Source of the DNA: 2-12-FULL-41-16 sp964473715 | GTDB taxonomy: Bacteria > Patescibacteriota > Patescibacteriia > Magasanikbacterales > UBA922 | Length of the DNA: 19,582 nucleotides | Assembly (NCBI GenBank): GCA_964473715.1 | Contig: CAYYQC010000017.1 | Location: forward strand, 1-19,582 | Direction of reading: 5' to 3' | Shown here: positions 6,524-14,543 of the stretch, in pieces | Position numbering within the stretch: the stretch's first letter is position 1 | How the letters are laid out: each line of letters opens with the position of its first letter | Notes under the pieces: generated by a model | Database searches by the model: none | Seen by the model: the letters and a program-made list of their open reading frames with translations, nothing else | What the model was told of the DNA's origin: nothing | Made by a program: the position numbers and the translations under genes

Positions 6524-7951
6524 TTACAAATTCTGGTACCAATCATCGTAAGCAATCTCCTCACCTGAATCAGTTTTATATTTTTTCCCTGCGGCCGAAC
6601 CACCTGCTGCCCCACCCAAATTAACCGGTGTATCCCCTGGCGCACGACCAAGAAATTCCACTGGCAAACCAAGTGGAGGTTCGGCCGATTTTGAAGCCGC
6701 TTTGGACACAAGTGGTGTTTTAACATGCGACATTGGAAAATGCCAAATGGTGGCCAATTCTTCGACATTCATAATACATTTAGGACTCTTAGTACCCATG
6801 GAACGTTTTTTATACGCTTCAAATAATTCACTAGGAGTTTCCTTCTTCTTTCCTTTTGGTGCCGAAATAGTCACAATAGAATTAGCACTCGGAATATTAT
6901 ATTGGTTAATTGCCCCCATGAGTAAACTTACCCCACGGGTAGTGTTAAAAACTGTTTTTGGGGCAATATAGGCACCACGCATTTTAACATTAAAAGCAAT
7001 TTTATTCATTTTTTCTTCCATTTTTTCAATTACTTTGTGCACGCCTGGAGTTAATTTTGGACCATCAGCTTTATCATCAGATTTTTCTTCTGGAGCACTT
7101 GGTTCGCGCGCAAAAACTTGATCACCAAACCAAACCAAACTATTCATTAAAAATTTTACAAATTTATCACCAATATGATCTTTTACCTCTACCTTTTCTT
7201 CAATTCCTAAAATTTCTTTTACTTTTCTAATCGCCTCTTCTTTCCAAGAATTACTAGTTGGTTCAACCATAATTTGAAACCACATGTGTTCGTTGGGTCC
7301 TAAGCGTGAAAAACTTTCCAAAAAAGTTCCCATTGGATCTTTAAGCACCGTATCTTTGGAAATACTGTGTTCAAATTCAGTGTACGAACGAATGGCATAG
7401 GCACTGTGTTCGGCTAAACCAAAATCACTAATCCAAATATCATGAGTTTCATTGGGTAATTTTTCTGGAACCAGTTTGGTATAATCTTCAATTTCGGTTA
7501 CTTCCGCGTCTGGATATTGCGCAAACAAAGCCGCTTCCATTAAATCTTGGTACACACTTTCTGTCCACACCACAAATTGAATATAACCAGCGATACTGAT
7601 TACTTCCACACTAAACCATCGCTGTACAAAACCATCAGTATATTTATCACCAAAACCAGCATCAGTAAAAGCACCAGCCAGCTGAGCAAACATTTGTTCT
7701 ACAGCCTTTGGTGTTTGTACATTTAGTGAAGGAATATCAATGGCCAAAACCACTGGTTTCCAGTTTTTGGTGTAATGCTCAGCTTTTAATTCCAAATAAT
7801 CGTGCAACATTTTCCCAGCAAAATAACTCACACCAGCTGGCCAAAAAAAAGCAAACACAACTGCCAACAAAAAAACAGGCCCTTGTTGCAAAAGTACCAG
7901 CAGATTTTCTAAAATCGCAGCAGGATCAATGGTGAAAAAACCAAAGTCCAT
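6524..7951 (-). CDS. DUF8128-like membrane protein of CPR bacteria
   Basis: A 475-residue protein with one strong hydrophobic segment (about 18-45) followed by a long soluble region, so it is membrane anchored. I recognise it as the kind of protein found across CPR genomes, often next to or fused with type IV secretion-type DNA-binding ATPases. A familiar block near the C-terminus reads ELATIWHFPMSHVKTP, followed by SKAAEPP-like and GLPVEF segments. A charged stretch around residues 290-315 (EEKSDDKADGPK..., then an EKMEEKMNK helix) may be a linker or coiled coil. The C-terminus is Gly-rich (NLGGAAGGSAAGKK), flexible and hydrophilic. No Walker motif is present, so it is not an ATPase itself. 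It starts 1 nt after the stop of the 53-residue gene upstream, so the two are cotranscribed. Function is unknown. Confidence 0.65.
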   Translation of the reverse strand: MDFGFFTIDPAAILENLLVLLQQGPVFLLAVVFAFFWPAGVSYFAGKMLHDYLELKAEHYTKNWKPVVLAIDIPSLNVQTPKAVEQMFAQLAGAFTDAGFGDKYTDGFVQRWFSVEVISIAGYIQFVVWTESVYQDLMEAALFAQYPDAEVTEIEDYTKLVPEKLPNETHDIWISDFGLAEHSAYAIRSYTEFEHSISKDTVLKDPMGTFLESFSRLGPNEHMWFQIMVEPTSNSWKEEAIRKVKEILGIEEKVEVKDHIGDKFVKFLMNSLVWFGDQVFAREPSAPEEKSDDKADGPKLTPGVHKVIEKMEEKMNKIAFNVKMRGAYIAPKTVFNTTRGVSLLMGAINQYNIPSANSIVTISAPKGKKKETPSELFEAYKKRSMGTKSPKCIMNVEELATIWHFPMSHVKTPLVSKAASKSAEPPLGLPVEFLGRAPGDTPVNLGGAAGGSAAGKKYKTDSGEEIAYDDWYQNL

Positions 7952-7952
7952 A

Positions 7953-8114
7953 TTAATGATTCAATCGTCCAAGAATGATGAAGTAAACAATTCCAACTAG
8001 TGGAATAAAAAACCACCACCCAAGCCAACCCAAAATATAGCCGCCTAAAAAGGCAAAGGTACAGGCCGCGGTTCCCTTGAGCGCAATATTTCGTTTAAGT
8101 TTATCGTCAGACAT
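7953..8114 (-). CDS. Small membrane protein, 53 residues
   Basis: A short gene reading MSDDKLKRNIALKGTAACTF at its start and ending GRLNH. It has a polar, basic N-terminal 13 residues and then two hydrophobic segments (about 14-31 and 33-48) separated by GWLGWW. It is predicted to be a hairpin in the cytoplasmic membrane. Support for reality: a -10 box 9 nt before the ATG, a stop separated by 1 nt from the next ATG (TAATATG), and a sensible hydrophobicity pattern. It directly precedes the DUF8128-like gene, so the two may act together. I recognise no family. Confidence 0.7.
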   Translation of the reverse strand: MSDDKLKRNIALKGTAACTFAFLGGYILGWLGWWFFIPLVGIVYFIILGRLNH

Positions 8115-8123
8115 AATGCATAC

Positions 8124-8152
8124 AGTATACCATAAACAAAAAACCCAGCCAA
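8124..8152 (-). promoter_or_regulatory. Promoter of the 53-residue/DUF8128-like operon, leaderless
   Basis: On the minus strand TTGGCT (8152-8147) and TATACT (8129-8124) are 17 nt apart. The ATG at 8114 lies 9 nt beyond the -10. The -35 box is inside the secF terminator. Confidence 0.5.
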
Positions 8153-8166
8153 TGAGCCGGGTTTTT
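8139..8166 (-). terminator. Terminator of secA-secD-secF
   Basis: On the minus strand AAACCC (8164-8159) pairs with GGGTTT (8146-8141), with further GC pairs inside after one mismatch. A TTTTTT-type run follows on the minus strand. It lies 14 nt past the secF stop. Confidence 0.7.
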
Positions 8167-8179
8167 AATTAACAGATGC

Positions 8180-9094
8180 TTAGCGTTTTCTGCGTCTCGA
8201 ATCCCATTCTTGCCAAGCCACCAACAGCGGACTAGCTAAGAAAATTGAGGAGTATGTTCCAAAGAAAATACCAATGAGTAGTGCCAAAGTAAAATAACGA
8301 GTAGTTTCTCCACCCAAGAAATATAAAGCAGTAAGTGAAAGAAGAACAGTGAATGACGTGTTAAATGAGCGCCACAAAGTTTCATTTACAGCCAGGTTGG
8401 TAAGATTACCAAAGGTTTGACCGCCACTGCGACGAATTAATTTTTCACGGATACGGTCAAATACCACAATAGTATCATTCACAGAATACCCAAAGATGGT
8501 AAGCATGGCCACCACAAAGGCAATATCTACGCGTACATCAAGATAGTGACCAAGAACTGCAAAAATACCAGCCGTAATACCTACATCATGAATCAAAGTA
8601 ATCACCGCAGCCACACCAAACTTCCATGAAGCCACAGGATCAGCAACCTTGCGGAAAGAATAAGCAATAAAAGCAATAATCGCGATTACTACCACAAAAC
8701 CCGCAGTAGTTGAGCGACGTTTGAGTACTTCACTCACAGCCGGCCCAATTGTTTCAGTTCGATTTTCTACCATGGTGTTTTCACCTTTGGCAAAATTATC
8801 TTTCAAAACAGTGATAAACTTAGTATGTTCTTCTGGGCTTAAAAATTTAAGCTTAAAAATATACTGTTTATCACCACTAGCTTGTACCAAAACATCACCA
8901 AATTCTTTATTAACTGTTTCTTGCACAGCTACGATATCTGGGCGATTTTGCGCAAATTCTACTTCTACTAAAGAACCACCAGTAAAATCAATGCCTGGCT
9001 TAAGACCCCAAACTGCCAAAGCCACAAAACTAAGGGCCACTAATAATCCTGAGAAGGCAAAGAACCAATTCCGATTTTTAATAATCTCTACCAT
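8180..9094 (-). CDS. secF: Protein translocase subunit SecF
   Basis: Membrane subunit that works with SecD to complete protein export through SecYEG using the proton motive force. The chosen start at 9094 (MVEIIKNRNWFF) lies 4 nt after the secD stop and gives 304 residues, near the usual length. A longer reading from 9151 would overlap secD by 53 nt and adds 19 atypical residues. Visible: TM1 (10-30), the SecF signature GIDFTGGSLVEVEF (34-47), an extracellular domain to about 115, IGPAVSEVLKRR (116-127), TM2 (129-146), FGVAAVITLIHDVGIT (159-174), and FGYSVNDTIVVFDRIREKL (201-219), the conserved D/R-containing helix. TM5-6 end near 295, followed by a basic tail. It is the last gene of secA-secD-secF, followed by a terminator. 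Confidence 0.96.
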   Translation of the reverse strand: MVEIIKNRNWFFAFSGLLVALSFVALAVWGLKPGIDFTGGSLVEVEFAQNRPDIVAVQETVNKEFGDVLVQASGDKQYIFKLKFLSPEEHTKFITVLKDNFAKGENTMVENRTETIGPAVSEVLKRRSTTAGFVVVIAIIAFIAYSFRKVADPVASWKFGVAAVITLIHDVGITAGIFAVLGHYLDVRVDIAFVVAMLTIFGYSVNDTIVVFDRIREKLIRRSGGQTFGNLTNLAVNETLWRSFNTSFTVLLSLTALYFLGGETTRYFTLALLIGIFFGTYSSIFLASPLLVAWQEWDSRRRKR

Positions 9095-9098
9095 ACAA

Positions 9099-11141
9099 TT
9101 AAATTTTTTTCTTAGAATTGAGGAAGAACCAACCACCTTCATTTTTAGCAAACCATGGTGCCACTAAACGTAAAATTGTGCGAGTAACAGTAATAGCCGT
9201 AAACAAACTAACTAATATACCAAGGGTCAAAGTAATGGCAAAACCTTTCACAAAACTAGTACCAAACCACATCAAAATTACACAGGTAATCAGCGTAGAA
9301 AGGTTACCATCACGAATTGAGGTCCAGGCACGTACAAAACCTTCTTCCATGGCTGCGCGAAGTGAACGACCACCACGCAATTCTTCTTTGAGCCGCTCAA
9401 AAATAAGTACATTAGCATCTACAGCTACACCAAGCGACATGATAAAACCAGCAATACCAGCCAAAGTAATCGTTATACCAAGGAGTTTATACATGGCCAT
9501 GGTCAAAGAAATATACAATCCCAAGGCAAAGACTGAAACCACACCTGGGGCTCGATACACCAAAACCATGAATGACATCACAATCACAGCGGCCACAGCA
9601 CCAGCATACAAACTTTTAGCCAAAGATTCTTGACCAAGCGGGGCAGAAATAGTCTGTTGTGAAATAAGGTCTACGCCTACTGGTAAGGCACCAGCATTGA
9701 GGCGTTGAGCCAATGTCTTAGCTTCGGCCAAAGTAAAGCTACCAGAGATCACAGCCCGACCATCAGGAATAACAGTATTAACATTTGGAATTGAAATCGG
9801 TTCACCATCAAGAACAATAGCTACAGGTTTATTTAAATTCCGTTGTGTAATTTCACGAAACAAACCTGCGCCCTCAGAATTAAATTGGAGTGAAACCTGA
9901 GTAGAACCAGTTTGTGTATCAGTTACCACTTCAGCACGTTCTAATTGTTTACCAGACAAACCCGTGTTTTTCCATCCAGCCAAAGAACCCATCACATCTT
10001 GTTCGCTAGCAGTCGCAATTAATACGCGAGAAATTTGATATTCAGTTTCTTGTTTTGAACTTTTACGATATACCACGTGAAAACCATATTCAGTTTCTAC
10101 TGGTCCAAAAACAGTATTGTTTTTTGCTGCAAAGAGAGCAGAATCAAGAGCACTTGGTAAAGTACCTTTGGCTACAAAACCAAATGAACCACCGTCATCT
10201 TTGGATAAAGTATCAGTAGAATATTTTTTGGCTTGAGCCGCAAAATTTTTAACAGAAGTTTCTTTAGCCACTGTTTCGGCTTGTTTACGTGCTTCTTCTT
10301 TAGTCATGGTACTAGCACAGTCTTTAGTACCAAGATAACAAATCAAAATATGACTAACATCAACTTGTTCAGAACCTTGGCGTTCACTGCCACGTTTGAC
10401 TAAGTTGTATCCTTCTGGAGTTTCAATTAAAGTTTTAGAAACATCTCCATCTTTATTGGCTTTAGCCCAATTATACAATTCAGTATATGGTGCAAAACTG
10501 CCCACAAAACCTAGATCACCATTTACGTTACTTGTTTTTTCATCTTCAGATTCAGTAGCAAGAGTATTCCAAGCATCTCCACCATTTAACCGTGCAAGCA
10601 AAGCATCGGCGCGAGTTTTGGCACTTGTATTATAATCAGTCATTTGTTTTTTCTGATCTTCAGTCAATGTCGCACTTGCAGTTGGATCTTGTTCTTTAAA
10701 TTCCAAAATAGGTGTTTCACCAATCAAGTTGATTGCTTCATTAACATCAGACACACCAGGCAATTCCACACTCACACGATATTTACCCTCCACCTGGGAA
10801 GTTTGTACAGTGGTTTCACCTACACCCAAACCATTTACCCGACGCTCAATCACATCACGTGCACCTTCTACGGCTGCTGCTCTTTCGCTGGCTTCAATTT
10901 CACTGACATTGGCTTGGTACGTTAACTGTACACCACCCTGAAGATCGAGACCGAGTTTATACTTCTTATCAGGAATTTCCGGTAATCCAAGCTTCGTGGC
11001 ATTATTAAATGAACGAATACCCTGATTAACTGGACCAGGAGCAGCCACGGCAATGGTAGCTAAAAATAAAGCCACAATAGCCACTACTCCCCAACGAATT
11101 TGAGACCTTGTTGAACTACTATTTTTCGATTGGTTTTGCAT
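9099..11141 (-). CDS. secD: SecD with parvulin-type PPIase insertion
   Basis: Sec translocon accessory subunit, 680 residues. Canonical parts: TM1 (17-34), the SecD motif KLGLDLQGGVQLTY (62-75), the P1 base with VEGARDVIERRVNGLGV (91-107), SVELPGV (124-130) and the GETPILEF block (141-148). These resume at about 415 with SLQFNSEGAGLFREIT and IPDGRAVISGSFTLAEA. The membrane part spans 505 onward, with GVAVDANVLIFERLKEELRGG (571-591). Unusual: about 155-385 is an insertion resembling PpiC/parvulin foldases. One well-formed domain (260-360) has VSHILI, DGGSFGFVAKGTLP and FGPVETEYGFHVVYR. A weaker preceding copy (175-250) has NGDLGFVGSFAP and ETPEGYNLVKR. The insert falls between the two P1 blocks, outside the membrane, where substrates emerge. 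Two Cys (268, 275) lie within it. Confidence 0.94.
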   Translation of the reverse strand: MQNQSKNSSSTRSQIRWGVVAIVALFLATIAVAAPGPVNQGIRSFNNATKLGLPEIPDKKYKLGLDLQGGVQLTYQANVSEIEASERAAAVEGARDVIERRVNGLGVGETTVQTSQVEGKYRVSVELPGVSDVNEAINLIGETPILEFKEQDPTASATLTEDQKKQMTDYNTSAKTRADALLARLNGGDAWNTLATESEDEKTSNVNGDLGFVGSFAPYTELYNWAKANKDGDVSKTLIETPEGYNLVKRGSERQGSEQVDVSHILICYLGTKDCASTMTKEEARKQAETVAKETSVKNFAAQAKKYSTDTLSKDDGGSFGFVAKGTLPSALDSALFAAKNNTVFGPVETEYGFHVVYRKSSKQETEYQISRVLIATASEQDVMGSLAGWKNTGLSGKQLERAEVVTDTQTGSTQVSLQFNSEGAGLFREITQRNLNKPVAIVLDGEPISIPNVNTVIPDGRAVISGSFTLAEAKTLAQRLNAGALPVGVDLISQQTISAPLGQESLAKSLYAGAVAAVIVMSFMVLVYRAPGVVSVFALGLYISLTMAMYKLLGITITLAGIAGFIMSLGVAVDANVLIFERLKEELRGGRSLRAAMEEGFVRAWTSIRDGNLSTLITCVILMWFGTSFVKGFAITLTLGILVSLFTAITVTRTILRLVAPWFAKNEGGWFFLNSKKKI

Positions 11142-11162
11142 AAATAATATTTGAATGAGGCT

Positions 11163-11192
11163 AGTCTACTCCCACTTTAGGCGTGGCGTCAA
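11163..11192 (-). promoter_or_regulatory. Possible promoter before secD
   Basis: In the 65-nt secA-secD gap, minus-strand TTGACG (11192-11187) and TAGACT (11168-11163) are 18 nt apart. No hairpin terminator separates secA from secD. This would add to, not replace, read-through from secA. Confidence 0.4.
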
Positions 11193-11206
11193 GGGTAAAA
11201 ATACTC

Positions 11207-13948
11207 TTACGCGCCATGGCACTTCTTAAATTTTTTACCAGAACCACATGGACAAGGCTCATTTCGACCCACTTCTTTTCCATCTGCTGAATCATCCATT
11301 ATTTTTCCTTCAATCACAGTACCATTTCCTTCGCCAGTATCTGCGCCAGACAATTGAATTTCCGGTGATTCCATGATTGATGGTGCCAGTTGCACACCAA
11401 TTCCCACTTTGAAATAGCTGTATACAATTTCTTTTTGAATATCAGCCAAAAGCTGGTTGAACATGCTAAAAGATTGTTTTTTGTATTCAATCAGTGGGTC
11501 ACGTTGACCATAACCCTGTAGCCCAATACCAGAACGCAAATAATCAATTTGCACCAGATGATCTACCCAGAGCGTATCAATAGCACGGATTAAAATTCCT
11601 TTTTGTACTTCACGAACTAAATTAGCCGTAGCCAATTCATCTTTGGTTTGTGCATGAATACCAGTTTTCAAGTCTGCTTCAGCAATGCGAGCACGCTCGG
11701 TAAGATACGTAATAATCTTTTCACGTGCTTCTACATCACCATAATTATCACTCTCACGCGCCGCGGCGATTTCATTTAATATAGATTTATCCGCATCAGT
11801 AGTTGGGAAAATAGTACGCACTGTTTCGTAAATTTCATTTACATCCCAATCCCCTTCACCTACCGTATTTGTGTGAGTAGAAACCACGGTTTCAATTTCA
11901 TTATCTACGTATTCTTCAAGCAATTTTTCTAATGTATTATTTTCAGTGTTAAGTGCTGCTTCCAAAATCATCCGACGCTTTTGATAAATCACGGCGCGCT
12001 GTTTATTTAAAACATCATCATATTCAAGCAAATGCTTACGAGTATCAAAATGATGTGCTTCTACTTTTTTCTGCGCATTTTCCAACACACGAGAAATCAT
12101 TTTTTGTTCAATTGGCATGTCATCTGGAACATTAAGGCTAGTCATTACACCCTTCAAACGATCACCCCCAAAAATACGCATAAGCTCATCTTCTGTAGAA
12201 ACAAAGAATTGAGTTACACCAGGATCACCTTGACGAGCGGCGCGACCACGGAGCTGATTATCAATACGGCGAGACTCATGACGCTCAGTACCAAGAACAA
12301 AAAGACCACCTGCTTCAACCACAGTTTTTACATCAGCTTCAACAGCAGGCACACCACCAAGTTTAATATCCACACCACGACCAGCCATGTTAGTGGCCAA
12401 AGTCACAGCTCCTGGACGGCCAGCCTGCGCAATAATTTCACCTTCACGTTCATGATTTTTCGCATTCAAAATTTCATGCTCAATACCTTTGGCAGCAAGA
12501 AAAGCACTTAAGCGTTCATTTTTTTCTACAGAAATAGTACCAATAAGCACTGGTTGATTTTTAGCACGACGCTCTTTGATGAGCTCTGCAATGGCCGCAA
12601 ATTTTCCTTCTTCTAATTTATAGATACGGTCAGGAAGGTCAGTACGGCGATCACTTTTATTAGTTGGAATAGTAACTACTTCCAATTGATAAATTTTAAA
12701 TAATTCTTCAGCTTCAGTGGCCGCAGTACCAGTCATACCACCAAGTTTACGGTACATGCGAAATAAATTTTGGAAAGTAATTGTGGCCAAAGTCTGACTT
12801 TCTTTTTGAATCGATAATTTTTCTTTTGCTTCAAGAGCCTGATGCAAACCTTCAGAATAACGACGACCCGGCATTTTACGTCCCGTAAATTCATCAATAA
12901 TAATTACTTCACCACCATCAACAATATAATCACGGTCACGACGAAAAAGCACTTCAGCTTTAAGTGCTTGTTCAATGTGGTGAACAATTTTAATACCACC
13001 CTCTTCGTAAATATTATCCATGTCTAACCACTTTTCAAATTTCGCAATTCCCGATTCAGTAAGTGTAGAAGAACGAAGTTTTTCATCAACATTATAATCT
13101 TCATTTTCTTTAAGACCACGAACCAATTCAGCAAAACGATAATATTGATCAGTGGCTTCTTCTGCTGCCGCGGAAATAATAAGTGGTGTTCGTGCTTCAT
13201 CAATTAAAATAGAATCAACTTCATCCACCAAGGCATAATGCATTTCATTACCAGGACGCATTACCATTTGCTTGATGTCAGTGACCATGTTGTCACGTAA
13301 ATAATCAAAACCAAATTCATTATTAGTTCCGTAAGTAATATCGCAAGCATACGCTTCTTGACGAGTACTTGAACGTAAAAATTCATTTTCTACTTTAAAC
13401 GATTCTTCACCCTCAGCAACTTCTTCAATTTCTGGGCGCACGACATTGGCATCATATACAAAAGAAACACGTTGATTTTGAATCACACCCACACTCATGC
13501 CAAGAAAATCATAAATTTTAGCCATCCACACCGCATCACGTTTGGCCAAATAATCATTCACGGTCACTACGTGCACGCCTTTGCCGGCAAGTGCATTCAA
13601 ATAGGTTGGTAAAGTAGCTACCAACGTTTTACCTTCACCAGTCCGCATTTCGGCAATCATGCCACGGTGCAGCACCATACCACCAATCATTTGCACATCA
13701 TAATGACGCATGCCGCTGACACGCTTACCAGCTTCACGAACCACTGCAAAAGCTTCTGGTAAAAGATCATCCAAAGTTTCACCTTTAGTGAGACGGTCTT
13801 TAAATTCTTGTGTCTTAGCTTTTAATTGATCGTCAGAAAGAGCCTGGAGCGCAGGTTCATAGCTATTAATTTTTTCTACGGTTGGCTGAAGTTTATCAAC
13901 TAAGCGACGATTACCCGGACCAAAGTACTTATTGAACAAAGAAAACAT
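11207..13948 (-). CDS. secA: Preprotein translocase ATPase SecA
   Basis: Motor ATPase that pushes preproteins through SecYEG, 913 residues. Visible: N-terminal helix FNKYFGPGNRR, Walker A MRTGEGKT (101-108), DEVDSILIDEARTPLI (242-257), the preprotein cross-linking region after it, the MTGTAATEAEE block of the second nucleotide-binding domain, NMAGRGVDIKL, and the helicase arginine block QLRGRAARQGDPG. The C-terminal SEC-C zinc motif CPCGSGKKFKKCH is also present. An extra acidic segment (about 161-198) interrupts the usual join before RQEAYACDITYGTNNEFGFDYLRDN. The start at 13948 is preferred over 13987 because the ATG at 13987 lies within the -10 box of the secA promoter and its 13 added residues are atypical. 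It leads the secA-secD-secF gene set. Confidence 0.97.
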   Translation of the reverse strand: MFSLFNKYFGPGNRRLVDKLQPTVEKINSYEPALQALSDDQLKAKTQEFKDRLTKGETLDDLLPEAFAVVREAGKRVSGMRHYDVQMIGGMVLHRGMIAEMRTGEGKTLVATLPTYLNALAGKGVHVVTVNDYLAKRDAVWMAKIYDFLGMSVGVIQNQRVSFVYDANVVRPEIEEVAEGEESFKVENEFLRSSTRQEAYACDITYGTNNEFGFDYLRDNMVTDIKQMVMRPGNEMHYALVDEVDSILIDEARTPLIISAAAEEATDQYYRFAELVRGLKENEDYNVDEKLRSSTLTESGIAKFEKWLDMDNIYEEGGIKIVHHIEQALKAEVLFRRDRDYIVDGGEVIIIDEFTGRKMPGRRYSEGLHQALEAKEKLSIQKESQTLATITFQNLFRMYRKLGGMTGTAATEAEELFKIYQLEVVTIPTNKSDRRTDLPDRIYKLEEGKFAAIAELIKERRAKNQPVLIGTISVEKNERLSAFLAAKGIEHEILNAKNHEREGEIIAQAGRPGAVTLATNMAGRGVDIKLGGVPAVEADVKTVVEAGGLFVLGTERHESRRIDNQLRGRAARQGDPGVTQFFVSTEDELMRIFGGDRLKGVMTSLNVPDDMPIEQKMISRVLENAQKKVEAHHFDTRKHLLEYDDVLNKQRAVIYQKRRMILEAALNTENNTLEKLLEEYVDNEIETVVSTHTNTVGEGDWDVNEIYETVRTIFPTTDADKSILNEIAAARESDNYGDVEAREKIITYLTERARIAEADLKTGIHAQTKDELATANLVREVQKGILIRAIDTLWVDHLVQIDYLRSGIGLQGYGQRDPLIEYKKQSFSMFNQLLADIQKEIVYSYFKVGIGVQLAPSIMESPEIQLSGADTGEGNGTVIEGKIMDDSADGKEVGRNEPCPCGSGKKFKKCHGA

Positions 13949-13985
13949 ATCGAAACAGAAAAATCCCCTCGTGAATAACAGGGCC

Positions 13986-14014
13986 ATTATATCAGGTTTT
14001 TTAGGGGCTGTCTA
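13986..14014 (-). promoter_or_regulatory. Strong secA promoter (extended -10)
   Basis: Minus-strand TAGACA (14014-14009), a 17-nt spacer and a perfect TATAAT (13991-13986) preceded by TGA, i.e. an extended TGnTATAAT. The predicted start near 13979 gives a leader of about 31 nt before the ATG at 13948, unlike the leaderless pattern elsewhere. It decides the secA start. Confidence 0.75.
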
Positions 14015-14132
14015 TGGCAAATTCGCATTGACAAAATGGCTAGTTTTTGCTTTTTTTACTCATGCGTATCAACCTCTGGTCGGGATGGACTATAACAACG
14101 CCGCGGCCCCCGGGATCCAAATATTTTAGAAG
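14015..14132. other. Intergenic stretch with a GC-rich palindromic patch
   Basis: This gap between secA and the BRO-N-like gene holds no convincing gene. At 14100-14118 lies a GC-rich patch of overlapping palindromes (GCCGCGGC, CCCGGG, GGATCC), out of character with the AT-rich surroundings. On the minus strand a seven-codon reading frame MSKKSKN (14063-14040) follows AGAGG by 9 nt. On the plus strand a TTGACA at 14028-14033 lacks a good -10. The region ends in a plus-strand terminator. Confidence 0.35.
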
Positions 14133-14158
14133 ATCTCGCTATCATGCGAGATTTTTTT
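14133..14158 (+). terminator. Plus-strand hairpin terminator without an obvious gene
   Basis: ATCTCGC (14133-14139) pairs with GCGAGAT (14146-14152) around TATCAT, followed by seven T on the plus strand. The minus strand has no T run after the stem. It therefore fits a rightward transcript although no rightward gene ends here. It may instead shield the minus-strand genes from opposing transcription. Confidence 0.65.
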
Positions 14159-14540
14159 ATTCTAGTTTTTTATGAACCACAAAGCCAAAATTAGGGTCAT
14201 TTTTGGATAACCGAAAATTACCAAGCCACGCGTGCATTTTTTTGAACTCTGAAACAGGTAGGATGGTCATACAAATTTTTTCCAAAATTTCCACGGTGAC
14301 CATGTCACTTGGCCGTTTTTTACCATCCTTTCCTTCTAGCTTGAACTCCTCGCAACTTGCGAGGAGTTCATCCGGTATCTTTTTTCTCCGTTTAAAATCT
14401 GCCCAATACCGTCCTGGATCGGAACTCACGCTTAAAGCCTTTATAAAATCAACAACCGAATAAAACCAAGAATCTTTTTCCTTGACCCAAATACACCGAA
14501 TATGTTGTCCACCCAAATATGAAACGGCCCTCCGGCGCAT
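14157..14540 (-). CDS. Small BRO-N-like (DinD/antirepressor-type) protein
   Basis: A 127-residue protein. IRCIWVKEKDSWFYSVVDFI (14-33), the SVSSDPGRYWADFKRRKK block (37-54) and the later PVSEFKKMHAWL segment (95-106) resemble the BRO N-terminal domain. That domain occurs in phage antirepressors, DinD and many stand-alone bacterial proteins, where W-[FY]-S-V-x-D-[VF]-I and R-x-Y-W are typical. BRO-N domains are thought to bind DNA. No second (KilA-C or ANT) domain follows, so it is a single-domain version. A good Shine-Dalgarno GAGGTG sits 6 nt before the ATG, and the hpf stop is 3 nt upstream of the start, so it is cotranscribed with hpf and murB. A mobile-element-type domain in a housekeeping operon is odd. 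Family call is moderate; function unknown. Confidence 0.6.
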   Translation of the reverse strand: MRRRAVSYLGGQHIRCIWVKEKDSWFYSVVDFIKALSVSSDPGRYWADFKRRKKIPDELLASCEEFKLEGKDGKKRPSDMVTVEILEKICMTILPVSEFKKMHAWLGNFRLSKNDPNFGFVVHKKLE

Positions 14541-14543
14541 ATT

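Noticed and set aside
13932..14129. Plus-strand 65-codon open frame across the secA start and upstream gap, ending just before the terminator
   Set aside because: It runs antisense over the secA start and promoter and has no Shine-Dalgarno or promoter. Its composition does not resemble a known protein. The nearby terminator is its only support.
14100..14136. Clustered restriction-like sites (SacII, SmaI, BamHI, BglII), suggesting vector polylinker
   Set aside because: The order and spacing match no common polylinker I know, and the flanks are ordinary AT-rich genome sequence. Kept only as a GC-rich palindromic patch.
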